Of a stretch of DNA of 64,000 nt, positions 1-9,431 are shown piece by piece (positions within the stretch are counted from its first letter, which is position 1; each line of letters starts with the position of its first letter). The stretch comes from Streptomyces alboniger. Lineage in GTDB: Bacteria > Actinomycetota > Actinomycetes > Streptomycetales > Streptomycetaceae. Where the stretch lies: positions 6,076,001-6,140,000 of the forward strand of contig NZ_CP023695.1 in assembly GCF_008704395.1 (NCBI RefSeq), read 5' to 3'. The notes under the pieces were generated by a model. The model saw only the letters and a program-made list of their open reading frames with translations, did no database searches and was not told where the DNA came from. The translations under genes and the position numbers were made by a program.

Positions 1-2949
1 GTGCGTGAGGCGTTACTCGCCCTGGACCCTGAGCTCGCCGACGATCCCGAGTCTGCGGAGCTGGTGCTCCATGAGCTCAATCAGGCTGTCCTCGATGCGC
101 ACAACGGTCTCGTCGCGGCCAACGAGCGGCTGACCGTGATGCTTCGTGGCGACCACGCGTTCACGACGATCGACGGTAGGCATGTGCCTCGTCAGCTGAT
201 CGACTTCAAAGACCTCAAGAACAACCGCTTCACCGTGGCCGACGAGGTCACCATCAACGGCGCGACTAAACCGCGCCGGTTCGATGTCGTTTACTACGTC
301 AACGGGTTCCCGCTGGTCGTAGCCGAGACCAAGACGCCTGTGAAGCACCAGGTCTCGTGGGTCAACGCCGCGAAGGACCTTCACGACGTGTACGAGGAGG
401 AATACCCGAACTTTTTCGCGACGAATGTGTTCAACGTCGCGACCGAGGGGTTGGAGTTCCGCATGGCTCCGATCCGTGCAGTTGCGGACTCCGATTCCGA
501 GATCTGGGCCCCATGGGGATCCACTGAGGACGACCCGAAGACCGTCACGGGGCCGGCTCGTGTCGAGCGGGCTGCACGCTTGTTGCTGCGGCCGGAGACT
601 ATCCTGCCGATCCTGAAGGACCTGGTGATGTTCCGTCACGCTCGGGACGCCTCCGAGGTCGACATCAAGTTCTTGCCTCGCTACCCGCAGTTCGAGGCGG
701 CTCTGGCGATCCACGCCAAGGTGCTTGCCGACCGTCCTGGGGGATTGATCTGGCATCACCAGGGATCGGGCAAGACCGAACTCATGGCGTTCGCCGCCGC
801 CCGTTTGCTGCGCGATGACGCGGTAACGGAGAGATTTGGGAGCGCGCCGACGGTCATCGTGATCGCCGACCGTAAGGATCTGGTCCGGCAGACGGCGGAG
901 ATGTTCGAGACTGCCGGCATGCCGCGGATGACGGTGCCCCGCAACCGGCGCGAGCTGCACGGTCTGCTACGCAGCGGTGAGTCGGGCGTGGTCATCACGA
1001 CCGTACACAAGTTCGCTGAGGCCGGCCATCTGAACAACCGGTCGAACATCGTGGTCCTCGTTGACGAGGCGCACCGCTCGCAGGAGGGGAAGTTCGGCGA
1101 CGCGTGGCGCGCGGCGGTGCCGCACGCGAAGTTCTTCGGCGCGACAGGCACTGCGATCGAGGACAAGGACCGTTCGACGTTCAAGCTGTTCGGCGACCCT
1201 GACGACCCGGACTTTGTGATGTCGCGGTACACGCCGGAGCAATCGATCGCCGACGGGTTCACCAAGCCGGTGATCGTGGAGGGCCGGTCTGTCGGGTTCA
1301 ACCTCGACAAGGAAGCCTTGGACGAGGCTTTCGACGAGCTGGCCACAGAGGAGGGCCTGGATGAGGAGGAGAAAGTCTTCCTGTCGGGAAAGGCTTCTCA
1401 CATCGAGACGATCCTATCCAACCCCGAGCGCGTGGCGGCTGTGTGCGCCGACATTGTCGACCACTTCCTAACCTATGTCGCACCTTTGGGGCAGAAGGCT
1501 CAGGTCGTGGCCTACAACCAGCGCCTTGTGATCGCGTACACCAGGGCCATCGAGGCCGAGCTGGAGCGCCGCGCTGCAGTCATGCCGGACGGACAACTCC
1601 GTGAGGTCGGTGTGGTGATGCACGTCGCCGACAGCAAGGAGACCCCCAAGGAATACAAGAAGCACCTGCTTACTCCCGAGCAGGAGGAGGCGCTTAAGCG
1701 CCGCTTCAAGAAGGTCGATGACCCGTTGTCGTTCATCGTCGTCACCGCGAAGTGGATGACCGGCTTCAATGCACCCATCGAAGGCGTGCTGTATCTCGAC
1801 AAGCCTGCGAAGGACACGAACCTCTTCCAGACGATCACGCGGCCCAACCGTCCGTGGAAGAACCCGGTCACCGGCCAGCGCAAGGACTTCGGGCGGGTCG
1901 TCGACTACATCGGTCTCGCGAGGGCCATCGGTAAGGCAGTCGCCGGTCCGAAGGTGAAGGACGACGAAGAGGACGAGCTCAACGTCACGGACGCCTCCAA
2001 ACTGGCGGGGAAATTCGTCACCGACCTTACGCGTCTGCTCCATCTGTTTGACGGCATTGACACCAGTGACTCATCATTCGAGTCCCTCGCCGAGGCTCAC
2101 GAGCGAATCCCTGAGGGCGGTGCGCAGCGCACAGAGTTCATCGAGACCTACGTCGCGTTGCAGACGGTGTGGGAGTTCCTCGACCCCCACCCGATGCTGC
2201 GGCCGTTCAAGGGGCAGTACTTCTGGCTCGCGAAGGTATACGAGTCGATCCGACCCAAGGACGTCTCCAAGACTTTCCTTTGGGCACGTCTCGGCGCGAA
2301 GACCACCGACCTGATTCACGGCCACATGACCGATGTGGGAGTGAGGTCAATGCCGTCGAAGACAGTCACGCTGGACGCTGCCGGCCTAGCGTTGGTGAAA
2401 AAGATCGCCGAGCAGCTCAAGCTTTCGGAGCGGCAGACTTCGGAGTCGAAAGCCGAGGACGTGTACCAGGAGGTCCTCGACTCCATCGAGGCGCGCCTCA
2501 GACGTCGGCTGGCCGATACCGAGAGCCCGGCGTATCGGTCGCTGGCCGAGCGAATCGAGAAGCTCCGTGCCAAGGCGATCGAGAACGTCGAAGACTCGCT
2601 GGCCTTCCTTGAGGAAGCCCTGAAGATCGCTCAGGATGTGGTCGCCGCGGATCGGGCAGCTGAACAGGGCGACCAGGGAGCGCTCGACCGGCTGGCCGAT
2701 CCCAAGCGCGGGGCGCTCACTCAGATCGTCGCGGAGAACACACCGCCTGGGCTGCATAAGATCGTCCCCGACATAGTCTTGCGGATCGACTCGATCGTCG
2801 TCGAGGTCGCCTATGCCGGTTGGAGCGCGAGTGACGCGGGCGACAAACGGGTGCGTCGCGAGCTGCGTTCCGCCTTGAAGGAGTACAGCTTGCCGATCAA
2901 GGGCGAGCTGTTCGACCGCACTTACGAGTATGTGCGGGAGAACTATTGA
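1..2949 (+). CDS. hsdR: Type I restriction endonuclease subunit R (5'-truncated)
   Basis: HsdR is the ATP-dependent translocase and nuclease subunit of type I restriction systems. The N-terminal nuclease core is visible as D95 and E109-x-K111 (PD-(D/E)xK). It is followed by the SF2 helicase Walker A QGSGKT (residues 254-259), a DEAH box at 355-358, and the C-terminal helicase half with TGFNAP and QTITRPNR. The sequence begins at the window edge already inside the conserved N-terminal region. I infer that roughly 50-80 residues, and probably hsdM and hsdS, lie upstream; the GTG at position 1 is not necessarily the true start. Codon 5 is TTA. The next genes are convergent and also defence-like. 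Confidence 0.93.
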   Translation: MREALLALDPELADDPESAELVLHELNQAVLDAHNGLVAANERLTVMLRGDHAFTTIDGRHVPRQLIDFKDLKNNRFTVADEVTINGATKPRRFDVVYYVNGFPLVVAETKTPVKHQVSWVNAAKDLHDVYEEEYPNFFATNVFNVATEGLEFRMAPIRAVADSDSEIWAPWGSTEDDPKTVTGPARVERAARLLLRPETILPILKDLVMFRHARDASEVDIKFLPRYPQFEAALAIHAKVLADRPGGLIWHHQGSGKTELMAFAAARLLRDDAVTERFGSAPTVIVIADRKDLVRQTAEMFETAGMPRMTVPRNRRELHGLLRSGESGVVITTVHKFAEAGHLNNRSNIVVLVDEAHRSQEGKFGDAWRAAVPHAKFFGATGTAIEDKDRSTFKLFGDPDDPDFVMSRYTPEQSIADGFTKPVIVEGRSVGFNLDKEALDEAFDELATEEGLDEEEKVFLSGKASHIETILSNPERVAAVCADIVDHFLTYVAPLGQKAQVVAYNQRLVIAYTRAIEAELERRAAVMPDGQLREVGVVMHVADSKETPKEYKKHLLTPEQEEALKRRFKKVDDPLSFIVVTAKWMTGFNAPIEGVLYLDKPAKDTNLFQTITRPNRPWKNPVTGQRKDFGRVVDYIGLARAIGKAVAGPKVKDDEEDELNVTDASKLAGKFVTDLTRLLHLFDGIDTSDSSFESLAEAHERIPEGGAQRTEFIETYVALQTVWEFLDPHPMLRPFKGQYFWLAKVYESIRPKDVSKTFLWARLGAKTTDLIHGHMTDVGVRSMPSKTVTLDAAGLALVKKIAEQLKLSERQTSESKAEDVYQEVLDSIEARLRRRLADTESPAYRSLAERIEKLRAKAIENVEDSLAFLEEALKIAQDVVAADRAAEQGDQGALDRLADPKRGALTQIVAENTPPGLHKIVPDIVLRIDSIVVEVAYAGWSASDAGDKRVRRELRSALKEYSLPIKGELFDRTYEYVRENY

Positions 2950-3023
2950 ACGACGTCACGACCGGAACCCTTGTAAGAAGTGCCAAGTGCCCAAGTGCTC
3001 TAGGCGGAAATGCCACGGCAAGG

Positions 3024-5672
3024 TCACCAGCCAAGCTCCATCTGGACGGGGATACCGCTGGTGATCTTGTTCTGACCAGCCGGTGCGATCTCCACCGGTA
3101 CGCCGAGCTGGATGGCGACAGGCGTGTATAGGTCGGTGGAGACCTCCGGGGTCTGCAGGGATACAAGGAGGGCGTAGCTGACGGGCAGGCCGATTCGGTC
3201 CTTGCGCTTGTTCGCCTTCCACCAGCCGCCGACGGGGTAAACCGCGAGCATGCCGCAGTCAGCGAGTTCGGCGGCGGAACCGCGCCAGATGTCCGCGTGC
3301 AGGGAGCCGAGGTTGCGGGATCGGGGGCCGACCAGCCAGCGGCTGTCGGACTCGAATGCTTTGGGGTTGCCGGTTCCGTCGGTTTCTTGTTCGGCCTGTT
3401 CGGCCAGGCGACTTTGGAAGGCGTCGGCGGATTCGGTGGGGCCTTTAATGGCGAAGCGCAGACCGTGCGAGGCGTAGCTGTAGCGACCGACCATGCCGCG
3501 CCGACCGGGGTTAGGTTCGACCATGTAGGCGAGCGTCACGCGCAGGTCGACTGTGGTCTCGGCCAGGTCGCGCAGCTGCTCCAGCGGCCAGGGCAGTTCG
3601 TGCAGTTTCAGTTCGGCCAGCCGGACCTGTCCGTTCTTGCCCTGCTTCAGCGGGACCAGAGTGTTCTGGATGATCATTGTGACGGCGTTGGAAGCGCTGC
3701 TTCGGATGCGTTCGGCGGTGGGGACTCCCCAACCGTACCGGCGGATCACCTGTCGCATGAGCTCGCCCTTGTTGAGTTTGGGGGCGCCGGTCTTCTTGAA
3801 CAGGCCAGGCTCGACCATGGCCGGAGTCCACTGGGCCTCGTGGACGAGCAGGGCTCGGACCGTCTCCGCCCGCAGTCCGGGGTATGTGGTCATCGCGGTG
3901 GCGGCTAGGGCTGCTGCCTGGGCGGTCGCAGCGCTGGTGGCGTTGGCCCAGGCCAGCTGGTGCGCGGCGTCGTGGTGCGTGGTCGGCACGCTCAACAGCT
4001 CGTGCGGGTCCAGGAAGCTGTCGTCCGGGGCAACGAGCAGGTTGCCGCCCTCCAGAACGATGTCGGGCTTGGTGATGGCCGCGTTGGTCAGGGCCACCGA
4101 CGTCCGGCTGAACGGGGACAGGCCGCCCGAAGCGGCCAAGGGCCGGTAACCCTGGAACAGGGGGGTGGCGGGGACGGTGTCCAGATGGGTGCAAGCGCCG
4201 ACGGTCAGCACGTTGTGTGCCTGGGCGGGTTCCTCGATCCGGGATAGGTCGCATAGCAGCAAGGGGTCGAGTCGGCCGTTGTCGTCACGCATCTGGTGGG
4301 GGAGGTGCCCGCGGATATTGCCGGCGCTGACGATGATCAGCCGCGACGCCTGCGGGTCCGGTGCGCCGATGAGGTCGATACGGTCCTCGCGTACGGCCAC
4401 GCTTGTTCCGGCTGCCAAAGCGTCCAGGGTGGCCGACCACAGGGTCGCTGTGCCGTCGACACCGTTCTCGCCGTCCCGGGACCACCGGGTCACGGCCATG
4501 GAGAAGACTCGGGCGGATGGTGTGGGACCGCCGTTGCCGATCTCAGCGGTCGCCACCGCGTTCGCTGTGGTCTCGGCCAAGGTCCGCGGGGACTCGACTG
4601 GCGCAAGACCGTCGTCGAGGATCTTCACCGACTCAAGCCCGTGGCCGAGAACCACGGGGCCCTGTGCTTCCAGGGCGGAGGTGAGATCGCCGAACAGAGC
4701 GAGTCCGGCCATCTGTGTGCCGTGTCCGTTCCGATCGGCCGGGGCCCTGCCGGGCAGCACACTGTAGGCGCGCTCGTGCAGTGCCGGCTTCAGCAGCGGA
4801 TGCTCCTGGGCTATCCCTGTGTCCAGGACGCACACCGTGGGTGCGTGCGGGGCAGCCGGCTTGACGCGCTGGGCGAGGTCCTCGACGAGGTTCACCCGGA
4901 AGGAGCGGTCAACGGCGTAGAGGCCCTCGGCGAACGTCGGTGTGCGGATCTCGACAGGGCAGGCGTTCGTGCCCAGCAGGACCGCGAGGTCGTTGCCGGT
5001 CGCTGAGACGTGTGCTACGAGGCGTTCACCCACATGGATCGCCCGGTCGCTCATCCGCCACTGCCGCGCCTCGGCCAGGGCACGCAGAGTGGCGACCGGG
5101 TCCGTCGGTGAGATCCGCGGGTCGAACCACAGTTCCCACCACCGCTCGTCGTCCAGCGGCGGCAGCTCATGCCGCTCCTGCCAGAGGTGTTCCAGTAGCG
5201 CTCGCTGGATCTGCTCCATATTGGCCACGAGCGCGGCCTGCTGAGGATTGCCGTCGTCGGTGTCCTGGGAGAAGGCGGCGATCCGCTGCGTGAATGAGGC
5301 GACCTTGTCGAACGGGATCCACACCAGTGCGTCCTGCTGACGGTCTTCGGTCTGCGGATGGCTGCTCATCAGGGTCAGACCGGAGCCGTCCAGCCGCTCC
5401 AGCTGAAGCGGATGGTCACGCGCTGCCTCGATCCGCACCGCGAACCCGTCGGGACGGAACTCGTCGGGTGCCTCCTGGGCGAGCCGAGCCGATTCCTCCT
5501 CGGCCGTTTCCAGACCATCGACCAGCGCGGCTGCGTGCCTGTTGCGGTCCTCACGGCGGACAAGCTTCGGACCGCCTCCGCCGGAGGGCTCGGAACGCGG
5601 TGTCAGGGTGGCGGCCTGCCAGGGCACCATGAGGTGTGGCGTGGAGCGTGCGGCGATGGAGGGCTCAGGCAT
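3024..5672 (-). CDS. ietS: Subtilisin-like serine protease, IetS-type
   Basis: This is an 882-residue S8-family protease without signal peptide, so probably cytoplasmic. The catalytic triad is visible: D284 in VLDTG, H317 in NGHGT, and S580 in NATSAATAQ; the last departs from the usual GTSxA. The oxyanion Asn is N452 in SAGN. About 270 residues precede the protease domain and about 290 follow it. Its start overlaps the end of the upstream AAA-ATPase gene by 8 bp, so the two are translationally coupled. ATPase plus subtilase is the arrangement of IetAS, described first as a plasmid-stabilising toxin-antitoxin pair (IetS the toxin) and later as an antiphage system. Position next to hsdR fits defence. 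The assignment rests on domain pairing, not on alignment. Confidence 0.82.
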   Translation of the reverse strand: MPEPSIAARSTPHLMVPWQAATLTPRSEPSGGGGPKLVRREDRNRHAAALVDGLETAEEESARLAQEAPDEFRPDGFAVRIEAARDHPLQLERLDGSGLTLMSSHPQTEDRQQDALVWIPFDKVASFTQRIAAFSQDTDDGNPQQAALVANMEQIQRALLEHLWQERHELPPLDDERWWELWFDPRISPTDPVATLRALAEARQWRMSDRAIHVGERLVAHVSATGNDLAVLLGTNACPVEIRTPTFAEGLYAVDRSFRVNLVEDLAQRVKPAAPHAPTVCVLDTGIAQEHPLLKPALHERAYSVLPGRAPADRNGHGTQMAGLALFGDLTSALEAQGPVVLGHGLESVKILDDGLAPVESPRTLAETTANAVATAEIGNGGPTPSARVFSMAVTRWSRDGENGVDGTATLWSATLDALAAGTSVAVREDRIDLIGAPDPQASRLIIVSAGNIRGHLPHQMRDDNGRLDPLLLCDLSRIEEPAQAHNVLTVGACTHLDTVPATPLFQGYRPLAASGGLSPFSRTSVALTNAAITKPDIVLEGGNLLVAPDDSFLDPHELLSVPTTHHDAAHQLAWANATSAATAQAAALAATAMTTYPGLRAETVRALLVHEAQWTPAMVEPGLFKKTGAPKLNKGELMRQVIRRYGWGVPTAERIRSSASNAVTMIIQNTLVPLKQGKNGQVRLAELKLHELPWPLEQLRDLAETTVDLRVTLAYMVEPNPGRRGMVGRYSYASHGLRFAIKGPTESADAFQSRLAEQAEQETDGTGNPKAFESDSRWLVGPRSRNLGSLHADIWRGSAAELADCGMLAVYPVGGWWKANKRKDRIGLPVSYALLVSLQTPEVSTDLYTPVAIQLGVPVEIAPAGQNKITSGIPVQMELGW

Positions 5673-6651
5673 GGTGTGAGGCGTGCCGTTCGCTCAGCGC
5701 TTCCAGCAGCAGCTGCTCGTCCACCACGTCCTGGTCGGCGAGGATGGCCCGCTTGGCCGCGGCTTCCGCCGCCTTGACCAGCTCGGCATGGCTCAAGCCG
5801 GATGCACTGTCTGTCACAGCGCTCCACCGTAGTGTGCTCGTATCCATTCCGGCTAGGCGTCGGCGCATCACCTGAACCGCCTGCTCGGGAGTGGGAGGGC
5901 CGTAGGTGACGACCATGTCGAAACGGCGGAACAGCGCCCGGTCCAGAAGTTGGTGGTGATTGGTGCCAGCCACCACGAGGCTCTCGGAGGGCGCCTCGTC
6001 GAGGAACAGCAGGAACGAGTTCAGGATCCTTCGGGCCTCGCCGACATCATTACCCGCCGCCCGCTCAGCCCCGAGCGCATCGAACTCGTCGAATAGATAG
6101 ACCGCCCGTGTCTGGGCCACCGCGTCGAAGACCAGCCGCAGCTTTGCCGCCGTCTCGCCCATGAACCGGCTGATCAGACCGTCCAGACGGATGGTGAACA
6201 ACGGCAGCTTCAGCTCGCCGGCCAGTGCCGAAGCCGTCATGCTCTTGCCCGTGCCCGGGGGCCCCGACAGCAGGATCCGGTGTACTGGAGTGAAGCCGAA
6301 ACGCTCCAGCCTGGCACGCTGGCGTTGCTCGTGCAGCACCCGGTCCAGAGACGCGAGCAGCCCGGCATCCAGAGTCATGTCGTCGAGCTGTGTGTCTGGG
6401 TATCCGGCCGTCAGCAGGCTGGAGAGCTCGCCGCGGGGCTGCACCACCGGCGTCGCGGCACGCCGCTTATCTGCCTGCCCTTGTTTCTGCCGTGCGGCCT
6501 CGACCAGCTCCCGCAGGTCAACAGCGAACTTTCCCTGCCCTTGGCGGGCCGACTTGGCCGCCACCTGCAGGGCCACGCTGTAGAAGAGATCGTCATCGGC
6601 TTCGGCATGCGCGCGCACCAGGGCTTTCAGGTGCTCGGCGTTCGCTGCCAT
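5665..6651 (-). CDS. ietA: AAA+ ATPase, IetA-type partner of the subtilase
   Basis: This 328-residue protein has one AAA+ module. Walker A is GPPGTGKS (130-137), Walker B is VYLFDEFD (184-191), the sensor-1 Asn is in GTNHH near 231, and candidate arginine fingers are R242/R243. The N-terminal 120 residues are helical and charged. Family members of this FtsH/CDC48-like group remodel proteins; in IetAS pairs the ATPase restrains or regulates the protease. It is the first gene of a two-gene minus-strand operon, its TGA overlapping the ATG of the protease gene. The start shown is the first ATG, with an AAGG about ten bases upstream. Confidence 0.85.
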   Translation of the reverse strand: MAANAEHLKALVRAHAEADDDLFYSVALQVAAKSARQGQGKFAVDLRELVEAARQKQGQADKRRAATPVVQPRGELSSLLTAGYPDTQLDDMTLDAGLLASLDRVLHEQRQRARLERFGFTPVHRILLSGPPGTGKSMTASALAGELKLPLFTIRLDGLISRFMGETAAKLRLVFDAVAQTRAVYLFDEFDALGAERAAGNDVGEARRILNSFLLFLDEAPSESLVVAGTNHHQLLDRALFRRFDMVVTYGPPTPEQAVQVMRRRLAGMDTSTLRWSAVTDSASGLSHAELVKAAEAAAKRAILADQDVVDEQLLLEALSERHASHHA

Positions 6652-7530
6652 CGCCTGTCACCCTTCTGATGCTGGCTTCCTCGTACGAGAGCGTTAGGTG
6701 GTTCGATACCCGGGAGCCACGAATGCACCCGCGCCTGCATCGTACGGCCCTATCGGACTGGTTGCCGCCAGAGTGGGCATGGCCAGCGTGAGCCGCAGCG
6801 ACGCCACACCGAGGGCGACTGTATCCCGCTGCCGTGGCGCCCGGCGGCGGTGCGGACTACTGCTTGTCAAAGCCGACCCCATCCCCAGCCCTCGTAGCTG
6901 AGGCCGTCGATGCGCGTGGCGTCGGTCTTGGGGCCTGTGGGGTGGATAAGGCATAGATGAGGGCGGCGAGGGCGTGCAGGGAGGGGCCTCCAAACATGCC
7001 GGAGCGGATCTCGCCCTATGAGCCGCTCGACGGTGATGACGATGTTCGCCAAGCCCTGCAAGGAGGCGGGCGCGGCTCCTATGTCGACCGCGGCGTTGCC
7101 GATGTCCCAGATCAGGAGGGCGTCGGCCTGAAAGTGCTCGAGGTGCCGGGAGCCTCTGTCCGAGTCTCTGTCTGAGGAGATCCATCGGCGCTCTCTGGTG
7201 TGCGCCAGAGGTCGCCCGTAGCGCCCACAGCGCACGTAATGCACATTGATCTTGAGTCCGTTTTGTGATTTGCATGCTTCTGACCTGCGGTTTCCCTCAA
7301 CCTGTTTTGACTCTACATGTTTCCGATGACCCACCACGTGGAGTGTGTGGCCATCCTCGAACCGGCCGCCAAGGGTTCCTGATCTGCGGCCGAACCGGAC
7401 CCTCCAGGATGCGTAATGAACTCTCCGTTAACCGCAGGGAGTTCACAGGCGACTGGGTACCGATCAGGTCCGCCGGCCGGGGCGACTCTCCGTGCCCCGG
7501 CGGCGGCTGACGGTGTGACAGGTGTCGCGC
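6652..7530. other. Intergenic stretch without a supported gene
   Basis: About 880 bp separate ietA from the tautomerase gene. Several open frames cross it, the longest on minus at 6867-7337, but none starts behind a convincing ribosome binding site and none contains a domain I recognise. Lower coding bias than the flanks suggests decayed sequence at the junction between the defence locus and the biosynthetic genes. It should also hold the ietAS promoter, which I cannot place. Confidence 0.5.
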
Positions 7531-7716
7531 CTAGCGGCGGGAGTACATGGTCCCGCCGAGCGCCCAGTGATCGCGGTCGACCTCGTCGATGATCACCCAG
7601 ACGTCCTCCGGCTTGGCGTCGCAGGTGCGTACGATCGCCTCGGTCACCTCCTTGACGAGGGCCTCCTTCTGGTCGGCGGTACGGCCGGGGAACATCTGTA
7701 CGCGGATCATGGGCAT
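7531..7716 (-). CDS. 4-oxalocrotonate tautomerase family protein
   Basis: This is a 61-residue protein of the size typical for 4-oxalocrotonate tautomerase. It begins MPMIRVQMFPGRT, so Met removal would expose the Pro that acts as general base in this superfamily. The start is fixed by family length and by GGAG seven to ten bases upstream; an open frame continues about 38 codons further upstream without a good ribosome binding site. Further family features are the central helix QKEALVKEVTEAIV and the strand VWVIIDEV. It is the last gene of a five-gene minus-strand run that starts with the ornithine monooxygenase-like gene. Its substrate is unknown; it may isomerise an enol or enamine intermediate or be an unrelated passenger. 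Confidence 0.85.
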   Translation of the reverse strand: MPMIRVQMFPGRTADQKEALVKEVTEAIVRTCDAKPEDVWVIIDEVDRDHWALGGTMYSRR

Positions 7717-7750
7717 GTGGTTCTCCTCAAGGGGTTGGGGATCGGGTGGG

Positions 7751-8254
7751 TCAGGTGAGCGGGGCGACGAGGTAGGGCCTGCCGAGTCCGGCCGCGTACG
7801 CGAGCGTCTCCCAGGTGCCCGACCCGTCATCGGTGCCGGTCAGCGGGAAGCCGATGACGAGGTCGCTGTGGTCGACGAGCCAGCGGTTGCGCGTGGTGAA
7901 CGCGGCCGGGCCGATGCCCTCGGGGTGGCCGAGCTCGACGATCCGCTCGACGCGGCCCGCGGCCTGCGCCTGCTCGATCGCCTCCCGTGCGTCCGCCGAC
8001 TGGTCGGCGCACCGCACGGGGACGGCCACGACCAGCTGGCCGGCGTCGCGACCGGCCAGGAAGCGCAGCGCCGAGGTGTCGACGCCCGCGGCGCCGCCGA
8101 GCAGCCAGCCGCGGTCCGCGGCCGGCCCGTCGGCGAACGGCGCGAGCACCCGCTCGAACAGCTCTGCCAGGACACCTCGTCGCGACTCGACCTGACGTGT
8201 GCCGGTGACGGCGATGGTCAGGCCCCGGTGCGCGGTGCGGCCCGCGCCGGTCAT
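7751..8254 (-). CDS. SLOG/DprA-like Rossmann-fold protein
   Basis: This 167-residue protein carries signatures of the DprA/LOG (SLOG) fold: VTGTR near the N-terminus, GGAAGVDTSA, VVAVPVRC, TRNRWLVDHSD and GSGTWETLAYAAGLGRP. True DprA has the same GxxxGID and SRNRxIAxxSD elements but is about twice as long and has extra domains, so this is a stand-alone SLOG domain. Such domains bind nucleotides or nucleotide-derived ligands; the role here is not known. It lies 13 bp after the flavin oxidase gene and 34 bp before the tautomerase gene, on the same strand, so it is probably co-transcribed with the N-N bond genes. Confidence 0.7.
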   Translation of the reverse strand: MTGAGRTAHRGLTIAVTGTRQVESRRGVLAELFERVLAPFADGPAADRGWLLGGAAGVDTSALRFLAGRDAGQLVVAVPVRCADQSADAREAIEQAQAAGRVERIVELGHPEGIGPAAFTTRNRWLVDHSDLVIGFPLTGTDDGSGTWETLAYAAGLGRPYLVAPLT

Positions 8255-8267
8255 GCGTTCGTGCCGG

Positions 8268-9431
8268 TCACGTGTTCGCGTCGGTCAGGCGGCGCGGGTC
8301 GAACAGCGAGATGTCGTGGGTGCTGGCGCCCTCGGTGGCCAGCTGCGCGATCACCTCGCCGAGCGCGGGGGCGAACTTGAAGGCGTGGCCCGAGGTGCCG
8401 GCGGCGACGGTGATCCGGTCGCTCTGGGCCGACGGGCCGATGATGAAGCCCATGTCGGGCGAGTTGTCGTACATGCAGACGCGGCTGCGCAGATAGCGGC
8501 CGGGCAGTGCCGGGATCCGCTTGGCCAGGAACTCCCGCACGGCCTCGACGTCCTGCGTGCTGACGTGGCGGTCGAGGGAGTCCGGGTCCGCGGGCTCGCC
8601 GCCGCTGTGGATGCCGGCCTTGACGCCGCCGGAGGGGCCGTCGACGGCCGGGTGGCCGTAGCCGACCGTGCCGTTCTCGCCCTCCCAGACCCAGTACGGC
8701 TGACGGCCGGTGTAGAAGTCCTCGGTCCGCGAGATCGGGTCGAACCAGAGCATCACCTTCCGCAGGACCTTGATGTGCGGCCGGAGTTCGGGGAGCAGCT
8801 GCGGGGCCCAGGCGCCGGCGGCGACCACCAGGCGGTCGGCCTCGTACACGCCGGTCTCCGTGCGCACCCGCACACCGCTGCCGGTGTCCGAGAAGTCCAG
8901 CACCTTCTCGTCGAACCGCAGGTCGGCGCCGTGCTTGCGGGCAAGGTCGAGGTGCGCGGTGATGACCTGCTCGGGACGCACGTATCCCGAGGACGGGTCC
9001 CACACGGCGACGTCGCCCGGCCCGGGGTTGAACTGCGGGAAGCGCGAGCGGATCTCGTCGCTCCCCAGGTGCTCGAACTCCAGGCCCGCCTCCCGGGCCG
9101 AGGCGAGCGCGGCGGGCACGAGCGCGCCGTCGGCCGGGCCGACGCAGATCCCGCCGGTGCGGTGGAACAGCGTCTCGCCGCGGATCTCGCCGAGCTCGTC
9201 CCAGAGGTCGTAGGCGCGGTCGAGCAGCGGGACGTACCCGGCGCCCATGAAGTACGCCTTCCAGACCCCGCGGCTCTCGCCGTGGCTCGCACCGCGCGCG
9301 TGCGCGGGCCCGAACCGGTCGATGCCGATCACCCGGCTGCCGCGCGCGGCGAGGTGGTAGGCCGCGGCGCTGCCGAGCCCACCCAGGCCGACTATGAGGA
9401 CATCAGCGGTTTCGGTCACGTTCTCACTCAC
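8268..9431 (-). CDS. FAD-dependent amine oxidase, sarcosine oxidase/N-methyltryptophan oxidase (SolA) family
   Basis: This 387-residue protein begins with a dinucleotide-binding motif (VLIVGLGGLGSAAAYHLA). It has the HGESR element that contacts the flavin in the monomeric sarcosine oxidase family. C319 lies in SRVCMYDNSPD, at the position of the Cys that binds FAD covalently in MSOX and MTOX. The family oxidises secondary or cyclic amino acids to imines with release of hydrogen peroxide. The GTG start overlaps the upstream stop codon (GTGA). Located directly after a piperazate-type enzyme pair, it is a good candidate to oxidise a cyclic hydrazine amino acid to its dehydro form; that role is inference. 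Confidence 0.83.
   Translation of the reverse strand: MSENVTETADVLIVGLGGLGSAAAYHLAARGSRVIGIDRFGPAHARGASHGESRGVWKAYFMGAGYVPLLDRAYDLWDELGEIRGETLFHRTGGICVGPADGALVPAALASAREAGLEFEHLGSDEIRSRFPQFNPGPGDVAVWDPSSGYVRPEQVITAHLDLARKHGADLRFDEKVLDFSDTGSGVRVRTETGVYEADRLVVAAGAWAPQLLPELRPHIKVLRKVMLWFDPISRTEDFYTGRQPYWVWEGENGTVGYGHPAVDGPSGGVKAGIHSGGEPADPDSLDRHVSTQDVEAVREFLAKRIPALPGRYLRSRVCMYDNSPDMGFIIGPSAQSDRITVAAGTSGHAFKFAPALGEVIAQLATEGASTHDISLFDPRRLTDANT

Noticed and set aside
6867..7337. Possible gene or transposase remnant in the ietA-tautomerase spacer
   Set aside because: Short fragments look protein-like, but no motif of a transposase or other family could be confirmed and no start signal is present.
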